Assembly (NCBI RefSeq): GCF_900538805.1
Contig: NZ_UPZP01000011.1
Span: 1 to 35,903 of the forward strand
DNA length: 35,903 nt
Source of the DNA: an uncultured Dialister sp.
GTDB taxonomy: Bacteria > Bacillota > Negativicutes > Veillonellales > Dialisteraceae
Direction of reading: 5' to 3'
The first letter of the stretch is position 1. Each line of letters opens with the position of its first letter. The position numbers and the translations under genes are program-made. The notes under the pieces are model-generated. The model saw only the letters and a list, made by a program, of their open reading frames with translations. It searched no databases and was not told the origin of the DNA. This document shows, piece after piece, positions 1 to 8,274 of this stretch.

Positions 1-2
1 CA

Positions 3-131
3 CTAAAATTGATGGTACCGCCATTGGTTAGGCAAGAAGAGTTTCTGTCATTTTATAAACAAGTCGACAAATCGAAATATCGCGGGACCATTTCTCTTCA
101 TTTATTGGAAGATGTGTCTCATATGTTGTAA
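3..131 (+). CDS. hsdS: Type I restriction enzyme specificity subunit HsdS, C-terminal fragment
   Basis: This is the last 42 codons of a gene that begins before the window. The frame reads through PPLVRQEEFLSFYKQVDKSK and ends at a TAA at 129-131. The pattern PPL-xx-Q-xx-F-xx-(F/Y)-xx-QVDKSK is the usual end of an HsdS subunit, where the second target-recognition domain passes into the conserved C-terminal helix. HsdS gives the type I restriction-modification complex its DNA target. The hsdR gene starts 55 bases downstream in the same direction, which supports the call; hsdM would be expected upstream, outside the window. The call rests on a short motif plus context, so the family is likely but nothing can be said about specificity. 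Confidence 0.75.
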   Translation, partial: LKLMVPPLVRQEEFLSFYKQVDKSKYRGTISLHLLEDVSHML

Positions 132-186
132 TATATAATCAGTGAATGATTCTATGGTAATTTACTATCTTTGCGGGTGATTGCTC

Positions 187-3100
187 ATGGGAAATTTTGA
201 TTTCTTACGCGGGAAAAAGGAATATGAAGCGTTTGCTCCGGCGGCCATGGAGGCGGAGAGGGTCTATGCTACTTCTCCGGCCATGTGTGCCATCGGCTGC
301 CGCAAGGCGCTGGAATTGGCGGTGAAGTGGGTCTATGCGGCAGACAGGACCATGACGCTTCCTTTCAAGGATAATCTGCAGTCCCTGATTCATGAGCCCG
401 ATTTCCGCTATGCCATGGAATATGATACGTGGAAGAAGCTGCCGCTGATTGTGAAGCTGGGGAATCTGGCTGTGCATACGGCAAGAAATATCACCGCCGC
501 TGATGCGGTGGTGTCTCTCCGTGGGCTTTTTGAATTCATTGAATGGATTGATTACTGCTATGGCAGTGATTACAAGGAGCATTTCTTTAAGGAATCTCTC
601 ATCCCTCAGAGCAGGGTGTCGCTTGATGAAAAGCGGATTAAGGAACAGGCCGGCCTTCTCAAGGAAAAGGAAGAGGAAAATAAGAAGCTCTATGACCAGG
701 TGCGGGCGCTGTCGGAGAAGCTGACCGCCGAGAAGGAGAAGAATAAGGAAGAGCGTCATTTCAATCCGGAAACCATTTCTGAGTTTAAGACCCGCAAAAT
801 TTATATTGATGTGGACATGAAGATGGAGGGGTGGATTTTTGACGGTCCTTCCCAGAATGTGGTGGAAGAATATGAAGTGGACGGCATGGCCGGCGTGCCC
901 GGGCAGACGGGGTATGTGGATTATGTACTCTTCGGCAGGAATGGCCTTCCGCTGGCGGTGGTGGAAGCCAAGAAGACAAGCCGGGATCCCAACGTGGGCA
1001 GGAAGCAGGCGGTGCTGTATGCGGACTGTCTGGAAAGACGGTTTGGCCGCCGCCCCATGATTTTCAATACCAATGGCTTTGAAACTTATTTCTGGGATGA
1101 CAAGACAGGTCCGCAGCGGCAGGTAAGCGGTATTTTCAGCAGGGAGGATCTGGAAAGACTGATGGATAGGAGGATGGACATCCATCCTGCCTTGACGTCC
1201 ATTCCTATTTCCGATGAAATTACGAACCGTGTGTATCAGAAGGAAGCCATCCGGGCTGTGTGCGCCCATATAGAGGAAGGGGGACGGAAGAATCTTCTGG
1301 TCATGGCTACGGGAACAGGCAAAACCCGCACAGCGGCCAGTCTGGTGGATGTGCTGTCCAAAGGAGGATATATTACCAATGTACTTTTCCTGGCGGACCG
1401 CACGGCGCTGGTGAAGCAGGCAAAGGATTCTTTTAAGGAGTATCTGCCCCGGATGTCTCTCTGCAATCTGTGCAGCAATAAGGACGATAAGAATGCACGG
1501 ATTGTTTTCTCCACCTATCCGACGATTCTGAATTCTATTGACGATACGAAGAGGGACGATGGGAACCGGCTTTTTACGCCTGCCCATTTTGACCTGATTA
1601 TCATTGATGAAAGCCATCGGAGCATTTTTAAGAAGTATAAGGCTATTTTTGACTATTTTGACGCCATACTTGTGGGATTAACTGCTACGCCGAAAACCGA
1701 TGTGGATCGGAATACCTATGATTTCTTTGATATGCAGCAGGGCATCCCTACCTATGCCTATGACTACAACCAGGCAATCAGCGAAAAATATCTGGTGCCC
1801 TATTATAACTATGAGGTGAAAACGAAGTTTCTGGAAGAGGGCATTACCTATGATGACCTTTCAGAAGAGGATAAGAAACGGTATGAGGATGATTTCACGG
1901 AGGATGACGGGTCTATGCCCGATTATATCCCTTCACCGAAGATGGATAAATTTGTGTTTAACGCCAATACGGTGGACCATGTGCTTCAGGACCTGATGGA
2001 ACGGGGCATTAAGACAAAGGGCGGCGAACGGCTGGGGAAAACCATTATTTTTGCTGAAAATAAAAAGCATGCAGAATTTATTATCCAGCGTTTTAATGCA
2101 CTTTACCCTAAATATAAGGGTACCTTTGCGCAGCGGGTAGTCTGTGGAGACAGCTATGTGGAAACGGTGATTGATGATTTCAAAAATCCGGAAAAGGATC
2201 CGGTCATTGCTGTTTCGGTGGATATGCTGGATACGGGCATAGATGTGCCGGAGTGTTTGAATCTGGTTTTCTTCAAAAAGGTGCGTTCAAAGACAAAGTT
2301 CTGGCAGATGATCGGTCGGGGAACAAGGCTCTGTCCTGATTTGGAATGCGTGGATATGAGAAATGGGGAGTACAGGGGCAAGAAGTATTTCCTGATTTTT
2401 GATTACTGCGGCAACTTTGAGTATTTCCGCCAGCATGTGAATTTTATTGGTGATGGGGAGACCAGGACGCTTTCAGAAAATATTTTCATCAAGAGAATCC
2501 GTCTGGTCAAGGATCTGCAGCAGGCAGCCTATGCGGACGAGAAGTACCAGGATTGGCGCCGCGCTCTTGTGGAAACTTGCCATAAGCAGGTGGTCGAGCT
2601 GAATCCATCCCTTTTCTCCGTGAAGCTGCACCTCCGGTATGTGGAAAAATATAAGAACAAGGCGGCGTTCCGCGCTCTCAGTGAAGGGGACTGCGGTGAA
2701 CTGAATAAGGAAATAGCGCCTCTGGTGTCTGATATGGAAAAGGATGAGTCGGCGAAACGTTTCGATAATCTCATGTATGGCCTCATGCTGGCCCATATGG
2801 AAGGTTTGGGATCTTTCAGAAAGTCCAAACAGCAGCTGATTGAAACGGCAAGGCAGCTGGAGAAGAAAATCAGCATTGACGCAGTGAGAAAAAAGCTCCC
2901 CTTGATTCAAGAAGTGGAGTCGGCTTCTTTCTGGACCGATGCAGATGTACTTGACTTTGAAAAGGTGCGGGTGGAGCTCAGGAGCCTCATCCAGTTTATC
3001 CAATTTAAACATGAACCCATCGTAGAAACAGGGCTGAAGGATTTTGTCATTTCTGAAAAGGAAGGAGATACGCTGGAGCCGGAAACCTTTGAGAGCTATA

Positions 3101-3555
3101 AGGAAAAGGTGAATCATTATTTCCTGCAGCACGTGGATGATGTTCCGGCGGTCAGGAAATTGGTGCACAATGAGCCGTTAACGGCTAAGGATTACAGGGA
3201 TCTGGAGAAAATCTTTACCAGTGAATTGGGGTCAAAAGAGGATTATCAGTATTATTTCCAAAATCAGCCCTTTGGACTTACGGTCCGCCGCATTGCCAAG
3301 ATGGATAAAAAGGCGGCGGAAAAGGCGTTTTCACAGTTTATCAATGACAATGGCCTGAATGATAAACAGATTGCGTTTATTCGGAATGTAATCAATTACA
3401 TATCAGTCAATGGCTATATGGACAGCCCCATGACGATTTTCAATGCGCCCTTTGACAAGCCCTATGATGCCATGTCTATTTTCAGCACCGAAGATATGCG
3501 TGATCTCATACATATTATCAATACAATCAGGGACAATGCCATTCGATATGAATAA
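187..3555 (+). CDS. hsdR: Type I restriction endonuclease subunit R (HsdR, EcoEI-like)
   Basis: HsdR is the motor and nuclease subunit of a type I restriction system: it translocates and cuts DNA lacking the host methylation. In order, the protein (about 1122 aa) shows a DUF4145-like N-terminal domain (about 15-125), a charged coiled coil (about 150-195), a PD-(D/E)xK nuclease core with VDYVLFG and VVEAKK (about 245-262), and an SF2 helicase with Walker A ATGTGKT (about 377), DESH (about 475), TATP (about 502) and motif VI QMIGRGTR (about 710). The C-terminal third is of the EcoEI_R_C kind. An ATG at 187 is preferred over the TTG at 181 because GGTGA at 176-180 lies 6 bases before it. The nearby hsdS tail makes this a type I locus. 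No frameshift was seen and all motifs are intact, so it should be active if hsdM is present. Confidence 0.93.
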   Translation: MGNFDFLRGKKEYEAFAPAAMEAERVYATSPAMCAIGCRKALELAVKWVYAADRTMTLPFKDNLQSLIHEPDFRYAMEYDTWKKLPLIVKLGNLAVHTARNITAADAVVSLRGLFEFIEWIDYCYGSDYKEHFFKESLIPQSRVSLDEKRIKEQAGLLKEKEEENKKLYDQVRALSEKLTAEKEKNKEERHFNPETISEFKTRKIYIDVDMKMEGWIFDGPSQNVVEEYEVDGMAGVPGQTGYVDYVLFGRNGLPLAVVEAKKTSRDPNVGRKQAVLYADCLERRFGRRPMIFNTNGFETYFWDDKTGPQRQVSGIFSREDLERLMDRRMDIHPALTSIPISDEITNRVYQKEAIRAVCAHIEEGGRKNLLVMATGTGKTRTAASLVDVLSKGGYITNVLFLADRTALVKQAKDSFKEYLPRMSLCNLCSNKDDKNARIVFSTYPTILNSIDDTKRDDGNRLFTPAHFDLIIIDESHRSIFKKYKAIFDYFDAILVGLTATPKTDVDRNTYDFFDMQQGIPTYAYDYNQAISEKYLVPYYNYEVKTKFLEEGITYDDLSEEDKKRYEDDFTEDDGSMPDYIPSPKMDKFVFNANTVDHVLQDLMERGIKTKGGERLGKTIIFAENKKHAEFIIQRFNALYPKYKGTFAQRVVCGDSYVETVIDDFKNPEKDPVIAVSVDMLDTGIDVPECLNLVFFKKVRSKTKFWQMIGRGTRLCPDLECVDMRNGEYRGKKYFLIFDYCGNFEYFRQHVNFIGDGETRTLSENIFIKRIRLVKDLQQAAYADEKYQDWRRALVETCHKQVVELNPSLFSVKLHLRYVEKYKNKAAFRALSEGDCGELNKEIAPLVSDMEKDESAKRFDNLMYGLMLAHMEGLGSFRKSKQQLIETARQLEKKISIDAVRKKLPLIQEVESASFWTDADVLDFEKVRVELRSLIQFIQFKHEPIVETGLKDFVISEKEGDTLEPETFESYKEKVNHYFLQHVDDVPAVRKLVHNEPLTAKDYRDLEKIFTSELGSKEDYQYYFQNQPFGLTVRRIAKMDKKAAEKAFSQFINDNGLNDKQIAFIRNVINYISVNGYMDSPMTIFNAPFDKPYDAMSIFSTEDMRDLIHIINTIRDNAIRYE

Positions 3556-3599
3556 ATGGGTTTGCCAGTTCTGGAAAATCTATTTCAGGGAGGGTACTC

Positions 3600-4079
3600 A
3601 TGAAGATGAAGAAAATTTTATTGCTGACCGCTGCTGCTTTATGCGCCGGAACCATTGCCATGGCCCGTGTGCCCGATGATGAAGGCGCCCTGGGAGGCAT
3701 TGTGCCGGGAATGACCAAAGAAGAGGTCATTGCCATCTATGGGGCACCGAAAGAAGGCAAGGTGACCTGGGCAGCTGCTTGGGGACCTGGGGCAGAAGCG
3801 CAGATAATCGGCTACGGAGACTCGGTAACCATGAACTGCATTAAAGACCCCGGCCGCCCATTCCGTGTAACTATGATCCATATTACGGCAAACAACGGAT
3901 TCTCTACGCCCAGCGGCATTCATGTAGGCTCCACCAGAAGCAAAGTGATTGGTACCTATGGGGAACCGGATATTCATTACGGCGATGCACTTTACTATAA
4001 AACGAACAGCGGCGTAAACCTTGTATTCCATATGAAGAATGGCAGGGTGGCGTCCATCAACCTGGGCTGGGATGCATGA
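3600..4079 (+). CDS. Small secreted protein with two SmpA/OmlA-like repeats
   Basis: The 159-aa product starts with a clear signal peptide: KMKK, a hydrophobic stretch and an AMA site at about residues 20-22. A cysteine lies within the hydrophobic stretch, but its surroundings do not form a normal lipobox, so a soluble exported protein is more likely than a lipoprotein. The mature part holds two similar half-repeats, G-IVPGMTKEEVIAIYGAP (about 33-51) and G-IHVGSTRSKVIGTYGEP (about 105-123). They have the G-(M/S)T-xx-(E/K)V-xx-xYGxP signature of the SmpA/OmlA (BamE-like) fold, seen in many envelope proteins. AGGGAGG stands 6 bases before the ATG. The gene is alone between hsdR and its own terminator (4113-4141). 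Its specific function is unknown; a cell-envelope role is inference from fold and export. Confidence 0.8.
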   Translation: MKMKKILLLTAAALCAGTIAMARVPDDEGALGGIVPGMTKEEVIAIYGAPKEGKVTWAAAWGPGAEAQIIGYGDSVTMNCIKDPGRPFRVTMIHITANNGFSTPSGIHVGSTRSKVIGTYGEPDIHYGDALYYKTNSGVNLVFHMKNGRVASINLGWDA

Positions 4080-4112
4080 TAAGTGTAATATTGTCATAGT
4101 TTGATAAATACT

Positions 4113-4141
4113 AAAAAAGCCTCTCTTTCGAGGGGCTTTTT
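4113..4141 (+). terminator. Rho-independent terminator after the secreted-protein gene
   Basis: AAGCCTCTC and GAGGGGCTT form a stem around a TTTC loop, followed by a T run. It sits 34 bases after the stop codon at 4079. The A run before the stem mirrors the T run, so it could also work on the minus strand. Confidence 0.9.
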
Positions 4142-4142
4142 C

Positions 4143-4335
4143 GTGGCTTTATAAAGGTGAACAGAAAGTTCATCAGTCAATTACATCAGAAACCGGTGAA
4201 GGTTCCTTTTGGCGTACAGGAGTGGCTGTATTCCTGTAGGGGCCTGCGCCTTCGGCGCAGAGGGGCTTATGGCCCTGTGCTGCCGCACGGGCCAAAGGTT
4301 GCGTCGCTGCCGCTCAGGGGGCAAAGGCCTTGGTG
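4143..4335. repeat. Hairpin-rich intergenic repeat segment
   Basis: No gene is supported here. Compact GC palindromes include CTGCGCCTTCGGCGCAG at 4244-4260 and a GGCCC...GGGCC palindrome at about 4270-4293. The phrase GGCTGTATTCCTG also occurs near 29150, linking this stretch to the mosaic repeats found in other gaps. A short open frame across it is not coding-like. Confidence 0.5.
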
Positions 4336-4788
4336 GGCGCCTTTAAAATAATAGAAGGCGCCAGTTTGGATAAAACAACTTTAGTGGGCTAGTAAAACCA
4401 TACAACCGCCCTGCGGGCGTGGGAAATGCACCCCTTCTGCCTACGGCACCTCTCCACGGGAAAGCGTCTCACACGATTCTCAGTCGTCTGCGGCTCCCTA
4501 CGAATCGTGTTCGCTTGCCACCCCGGAGGGGGAGGTTTTAGCGGCGCTATGCCTTGTGATGCTTATGAGTTCTGAAGGGAAGCGGAGAGCAGACTTCCCC
4601 CTCCGGGGTGGCAAAGGAACTGGATTTGTAGGGGAGTGAAGCGACCCGAAAATCCAGTGACATGCTTCCCTTTAGGAGAAGTGCCGCCGCAGGCAGCAGA
4701 AGGGGTGCCTTTCCGACGGGCGCCAGCCCGGTTGGCCTGTTTTTCAACGCCCGCCAGGGCGGCTGCATGGTTTTATCATAAGAGGCGC
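4336..4788. repeat. Long imperfect inverted repeat, copy E1, with GGCGCC ends
   Basis: This is the most complete of three copies in the window (others at about 9708-10002 and 27305-27640). It opens with a GGCGCC hairpin (4336-4362) and closes with GGCGCC at 4783-4788. The outer arms pair AAAACCATACAACCGCCC with GGGCGGCTGCATGGTTTT. Inner arms pair around GCACCCCTTCTGCC with GGCAGCAGAAGGGGTGC, and CCACCCCGGAGGGGGA with CCCCTCCGGGGTGG. The centre carries AGCGGCGCTATGC, conserved in E2. There is no transposase and no credible frame, so it behaves like a non-autonomous, highly structured element. Confidence 0.75.
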
Positions 4789-4840
4789 CTTACACGAATT
4801 TAATGGCTCCCACCACCGCCGCGCCAGCGGCGCGGCCATA

Positions 4841-4976
4841 TATACTCATCGCCCGCAGGGCGATACCACAACCCTCAGCCCGAAGGGCTGTCAAACCTAA
4901 GAACCCTAAGAACCTTCGGGCCGAAGGCCCGTCAACCCTCACGCCGCAGGCGTGTCCATGAAGGGCTTCGCTTTTT
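4841..4976 (+). repeat. Hairpin plus 9-mer repeat module, copy A
   Basis: The core hairpin ATCGCCCGCAGGGCGAT (4848-4864) is followed by ACCACAACCCT, then small palindromes and AACCCTAAGAACC-type degenerate 9-base units. The same order of parts recurs in at least six other gaps of the window. It ends with an AAGGGCTTCGCTTTTT hairpin just before the scpA promoter region. Confidence 0.7.
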
Positions 4977-4982
4977 ATATTA

Positions 4983-5011
4983 TTTCATTCCCTCCCCATG
5001 TGTGGTACTAT
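4983..5011 (+). promoter_or_regulatory. Candidate extended -10 promoter for scpA
   Basis: TGGTACTAT (5003-5011) fits an extended -10 element. A weak -35 (TTTCAT, 4983-4988) lies 17 bases upstream of the hexamer. It is placed between the repeat block and scpA, about 64 bases before the ATG. Judged by eye only. Confidence 0.4.
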
Positions 5012-5074
5012 GTATAGAGCATGATGGGTGAGTGTGCCCTATCAGCGAATACCATGTACATGTAAAGGAAAGCT

Positions 5075-5788
5075 ATGGGAGAAACGGCTGCAGAAAATTA
5101 CCAAGTGAATATTCCTCTTTTTGAGGGGCCCTTGGACCTGCTTCTGCATCTGGTGACGAAGAACAGGATAGATATCCACGATATTCCTATCCATCTGATT
5201 ACGGACCAGTACTTGGCGTATCTGGAATCGGCCAGACAGTTTAATCTGGATTTAGGAAGCAGTTTTTTTGCCATGGCTTCCACGTTGATTCTCATCAAGT
5301 CCCGCATGCTCCTTCCTGAAAAGAGGCGGGAGGAGACCGATGAGTCCGAGGATCCCCGGCAGGAGCTTTCCCGGTCGCTGGAGGAGTTCAAGCGGATGAA
5401 GGAAGTGAAGGCCCGGATTGAGGCACTCATGGAGGAGGAAAGTCCTTATCGGGGCAGGGAGCCGGAGGTGTTCCGGAGTTCTGTTTTCCAGGGGAAGATT
5501 TCCCTTTCCCGTCTGCAGGCGGCGTTCCTTTCTCTCTATGATTCGCTGGAGGAAGAGGAGGAGCGGATTCTTCCTTCGGAGGAAGTGTCGCTGGATGCGG
5601 AAATGGACGGATGGAAGAGGACGCTGCGAATGCGGTCATCCGTCGTTATGACTGATTATTTGAAGAAAATGAGGACGAAGCTCCGTCTGGCGGTGGCTTT
5701 CCTGGCCCTTCTTGAGCTTATACGGCTGGGGAAGGCAAGGGTAGTGGATTCGGCGGAGGGTCTTGTGATAGAAGGAGGCAGTTTATGA
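5075..5788 (+). CDS. scpA: Segregation and condensation protein A
   Basis: ScpA is the kleisin subunit that bridges SMC heads and binds ScpB in the bacterial condensin that compacts and segregates the chromosome. The 237-aa protein opens with the diagnostic kleisin N-terminus (FEGPLDLLLHLV, about 15-26) and the DIHDIPI segment. A charged helical linker follows, and a C-terminal winged-helix part holds FLALLELIRLGKARV (about 207-221). Length is normal. AAGGA lies 5 bases before the ATG. The stop overlaps the start of scpB by 4 bases, the usual coupling of these two genes. It is the first gene of a compact run that continues to plsC. Confidence 0.96.
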   Translation: MGETAAENYQVNIPLFEGPLDLLLHLVTKNRIDIHDIPIHLITDQYLAYLESARQFNLDLGSSFFAMASTLILIKSRMLLPEKRREETDESEDPRQELSRSLEEFKRMKEVKARIEALMEEESPYRGREPEVFRSSVFQGKISLSRLQAAFLSLYDSLEEEEERILPSEEVSLDAEMDGWKRTLRMRSSVVMTDYLKKMRTKLRLAVAFLALLELIRLGKARVVDSAEGLVIEGGSL

Positions 5789-6318
5789 AAGGTGCGGCGG
5801 CGCTTTCGCCCCTGATAGAGGCCTTTCTCTTTGCCCGGGGAACGCCGGCTTCGCTGAAGGAGCTGGCTAAGGCGCTGGGGGAGGATACGCTCAGCGTGGA
5901 AAAGGGGCTGGACTATCTGAAGGCCCGTTATGACCGGGAGGATTCGGGGATTACTCTGCACCATACGGGGGCAGGCTATGCCCTGGCCACGAAGAAGGAG
6001 TATGACCGGTGGCTGTCTTCCCTTCTGGGGAAACAGGCGCCCCTTTCACCGGCGGCGCTGGAGACACTGGCGGTGATTGCCCTTCGGGAGCCGGTGACGA
6101 GGGCGGAAATAGAGAAGATACGAGGCGTATCTGCAGGACGGGTGATTTCCCTTTTAATGGAGAAGGACCTGGTGGAGGAAAGGGGCCGGCTGGATGTGCC
6201 GGGACGGCCCATTCTCTACGGCACCACCCGCCGTTTCCTGCAGGCTACGGGCCTCAATGATGTAAGCGAGCTGAAGACCCGCTGGTCCGGAAAGCCGGAT
6301 GAAGGAGAACTATTTTGA
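5785..6318 (+). CDS. scpB: Segregation and condensation protein B
   Basis: ScpB forms a dimer of winged-helix domains that binds ScpA and regulates the SMC complex. The 177-aa sequence has the typical LIEAFLFARGTPASLKELA start, the central LSPAALETLAVIALREPVTR segment (about 90-109) and the GRPILYGTT motif (about 144-152). It overlaps scpA by ATGA and its own end overlaps rluB by 4 bases, so the three are almost surely translated from one message. Nothing is unusual in length or composition. Confidence 0.96.
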   Translation: MKGAAALSPLIEAFLFARGTPASLKELAKALGEDTLSVEKGLDYLKARYDREDSGITLHHTGAGYALATKKEYDRWLSSLLGKQAPLSPAALETLAVIALREPVTRAEIEKIRGVSAGRVISLLMEKDLVEERGRLDVPGRPILYGTTRRFLQATGLNDVSELKTRWSGKPDEGELF

Positions 6319-7037
6319 AAGAACGTTTGCAGAAAATATTGAGCCATGCAGGCATCTGTTCCAGAAGGAAGGCAGAGGAGCTGATTCTGGCGGGGCAGGT
6401 GAAGGTGAACGGCCAGGTGGTGAAGGAACTGGGCAGCGAAGCGGATCCGGTGAAGGACCGCATCGAAGCCATGGGCACCCTGGTGAAGCCGGAAAAGAAG
6501 AAGTATTTCCTCTTTTACAAGCCGGACAGTGTGATTACTTCGGTGTCCGACCCCCAGGGGCGGCGGACGGTGATGGACTATTTCCGCACGGTGCGGGAGC
6601 GCATTTTCCCGGTGGGAAGGCTGGATTATCATTCCGAAGGGCTCCTCATCATGACCAACGACGGAGACCTGGACTATATCCTTACCCATCCGAGCCACGA
6701 GGTGACAAAGACCTATGAGGTCACCGTACGGGGCCGGTATTCCCCGAAGCTGGCGGACAAGATGTCCCACGGCGTGCGCATCGATACGGGCGTGACGGCG
6801 CCCTGTGAAATCGAAGTGCTGGGCTATGATAAGGAAAAGAACAAGACAAAGGTGAAGATGGTGCTTCATGAAGGAAAGAACCGGGAAATCCGGAAGATGA
6901 TGGCTGCCTACCATTACCCCGTTTTCGGGCTGGTAAGGACGGGCTATGCTTTCCTTACCATGGAGGGCCTTTCCCGGGGCGAAAGCCGCAGGCTGACCAG
7001 CGAGGAGGTTCGGAAATTATATGAGCTCTACCGGTAA
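6315..7037 (+). CDS. rluB: 23S rRNA pseudouridine synthase, RluB/RsuA family
   Basis: This enzyme isomerises uridine to pseudouridine in large-subunit rRNA; RluB acts at U2605 (E. coli numbering). The 240-aa protein has an N-terminal S4 RNA-binding domain (about 1-60: LQKILSHAGICSRRKAEELI) and a catalytic domain with GRLDYHSEGLLIMTNDGDL (about 101-119), whose Asp near residue 104 is the catalytic base of the family. It ends with the GKNREIRKMM motif. The start is a TTG overlapping the end of scpB, with GGAG upstream. It overlaps the next gene by 17 bases. RsuA-type 16S specificity cannot be fully excluded, but the scpAB context favours RluB. Confidence 0.92.
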   Translation: MKERLQKILSHAGICSRRKAEELILAGQVKVNGQVVKELGSEADPVKDRIEAMGTLVKPEKKKYFLFYKPDSVITSVSDPQGRRTVMDYFRTVRERIFPVGRLDYHSEGLLIMTNDGDLDYILTHPSHEVTKTYEVTVRGRYSPKLADKMSHGVRIDTGVTAPCEIEVLGYDKEKNKTKVKMVLHEGKNREIRKMMAAYHYPVFGLVRTGYAFLTMEGLSRGESRRLTSEEVRKLYELYR

Positions 7038-8274
7038 AAGAATCGCCGTCATCGGCGCCGGCGTGGCAGGCCTCATGGCGGCGGTGACCGCTGCCCATGA
7101 GGGTGCGTCCGTATCCCTTTTTGAGAAAATGCCGAAGGTGGGGCTGAAGATGGGGATTACAGGCAAGGGCCGCTGCAATCTCACCAACAGCGCTCCCATC
7201 ATGGATTTCATAGCCAAAACCCCGGGAAACGGCAGGTTCCTCTACAGCGCCTATGAAAAATTCAATAATGAAGACCTTCTTTCCCTGTTTCATACATGGG
7301 GTCTTTCCACCAAGGTGGAAAGGGGCGGCCGCGTATTTCCAAAGAGCGACGATGCCCAGGAGGTACGCCATCTGTTCATGAATCTGCTCCGGAAGGAAAG
7401 GGTGGACCTTCATCTGGAGGAACCGGTGCGCCATATCCTGCAGAAGGACGGGAAAGTCACCGGTGTGGCAACGGATAGGGGCACCTATGAAGCAGATGCG
7501 GTGATACTGACCACCGGCGGCGCGTCCTATCCCCGCACCGGTTCCACCGGCGACGGCTACGCCATGGCCCGGGAGCTGGGACATAAGGTGACGGCCATCC
7601 GGCCCGCTCTGATTCCCCTGGTGTGCGCAGAGGAATGGCCCAGGGAGCTGCAGGGCATTTCCCTTAAAAACGTGACCTTCTCCGTGGACGGCGGGGGAAG
7701 GCGCAAGGGGGAGGAATTCGGTGAAATGCTTTTCACCCATTTCGGCGTTTCCGGACCCATCGTGCTTTCCCTTTCCGATAAGGTGTCCCTGTGGCTTTCC
7801 CAAGGCCACGAGGTGAAGGGGGCCATCGACCTGAAGCCGGCGCTTTCCATGGAGGTGCTGGATAAGAGGCTTCTCCGGGATTTCGAAAAGTACCATTTGA
7901 AACAGATGGCCGGCGCCCTGGTGGACCTCATGCCCCATCGGATGATCGATGTGGTGCTGCATCTTTCCGGCATTCCCCGGGACCTTCCGGTGAGCGATCT
8001 GAAAAAGGGGGACCGGCTGAAGCTTGCAGGAGTATTGAAACACCTGCCCCTCACCATTACCGGTACCAGACCCCTGGCGGAGGCCATCGTCACTGCCGGC
8101 GGCGTGTCGGTGAAGGAAATCAATCCATCCACCATGGAGTCCAAAATCTGTAAACATGTATACATGGCAGGAGAGGTGCTTGATATCCATGCCTTCACCG
8201 GCGGATATAACCTGCAGGCCGCCTTCTCCACCGGCCATCTGGCCGCAATGTCTGCCATAAAGGAGTTATCATGA
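7021..8274 (+). CDS. NAD(P)/FAD-dependent oxidoreductase, BaiN/HI0933 (YhiN) family
   Basis: The 417-aa flavoprotein starts with a Rossmann dinucleotide fold, GAGVAGLMAAV (about 12-22), and an acidic end of strand 2 (LFEK). Next comes the family signature GITGKGRCNLTN (about 45-56). Later motifs are TTGGASYPRTGSTGDGY (about 161-177) and, near the C-terminus, GEVLDIHAFTGGYNLQ (about 381-396), which closes the FAD site. The biological substrate of most HI0933 members is unknown; some gut homologues (BaiN) have been linked to bile-acid dehydroxylation, but this operon is housekeeping and gives no support for that. GGAGG lies 12 bases before the ATG inside rluB, and the end overlaps cmk by 4 bases. 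Confidence 0.9.
   Translation: MSSTGKRIAVIGAGVAGLMAAVTAAHEGASVSLFEKMPKVGLKMGITGKGRCNLTNSAPIMDFIAKTPGNGRFLYSAYEKFNNEDLLSLFHTWGLSTKVERGGRVFPKSDDAQEVRHLFMNLLRKERVDLHLEEPVRHILQKDGKVTGVATDRGTYEADAVILTTGGASYPRTGSTGDGYAMARELGHKVTAIRPALIPLVCAEEWPRELQGISLKNVTFSVDGGGRRKGEEFGEMLFTHFGVSGPIVLSLSDKVSLWLSQGHEVKGAIDLKPALSMEVLDKRLLRDFEKYHLKQMAGALVDLMPHRMIDVVLHLSGIPRDLPVSDLKKGDRLKLAGVLKHLPLTITGTRPLAEAIVTAGGVSVKEINPSTMESKICKHVYMAGEVLDIHAFTGGYNLQAAFSTGHLAAMSAIKELS

Noticed and set aside
205..1617. 470-codon minus-strand frame opposite hsdR
   Set aside because: It lies fully within hsdR, which has all family motifs. The product is rich in His, Arg and Ile with no recognisable domain.
4336..4788. Insertion sequence with a transposase
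   Set aside because: No frame in the element has a transposase motif or reasonable length. The structure is a palindrome mosaic, so it is at most non-autonomous.
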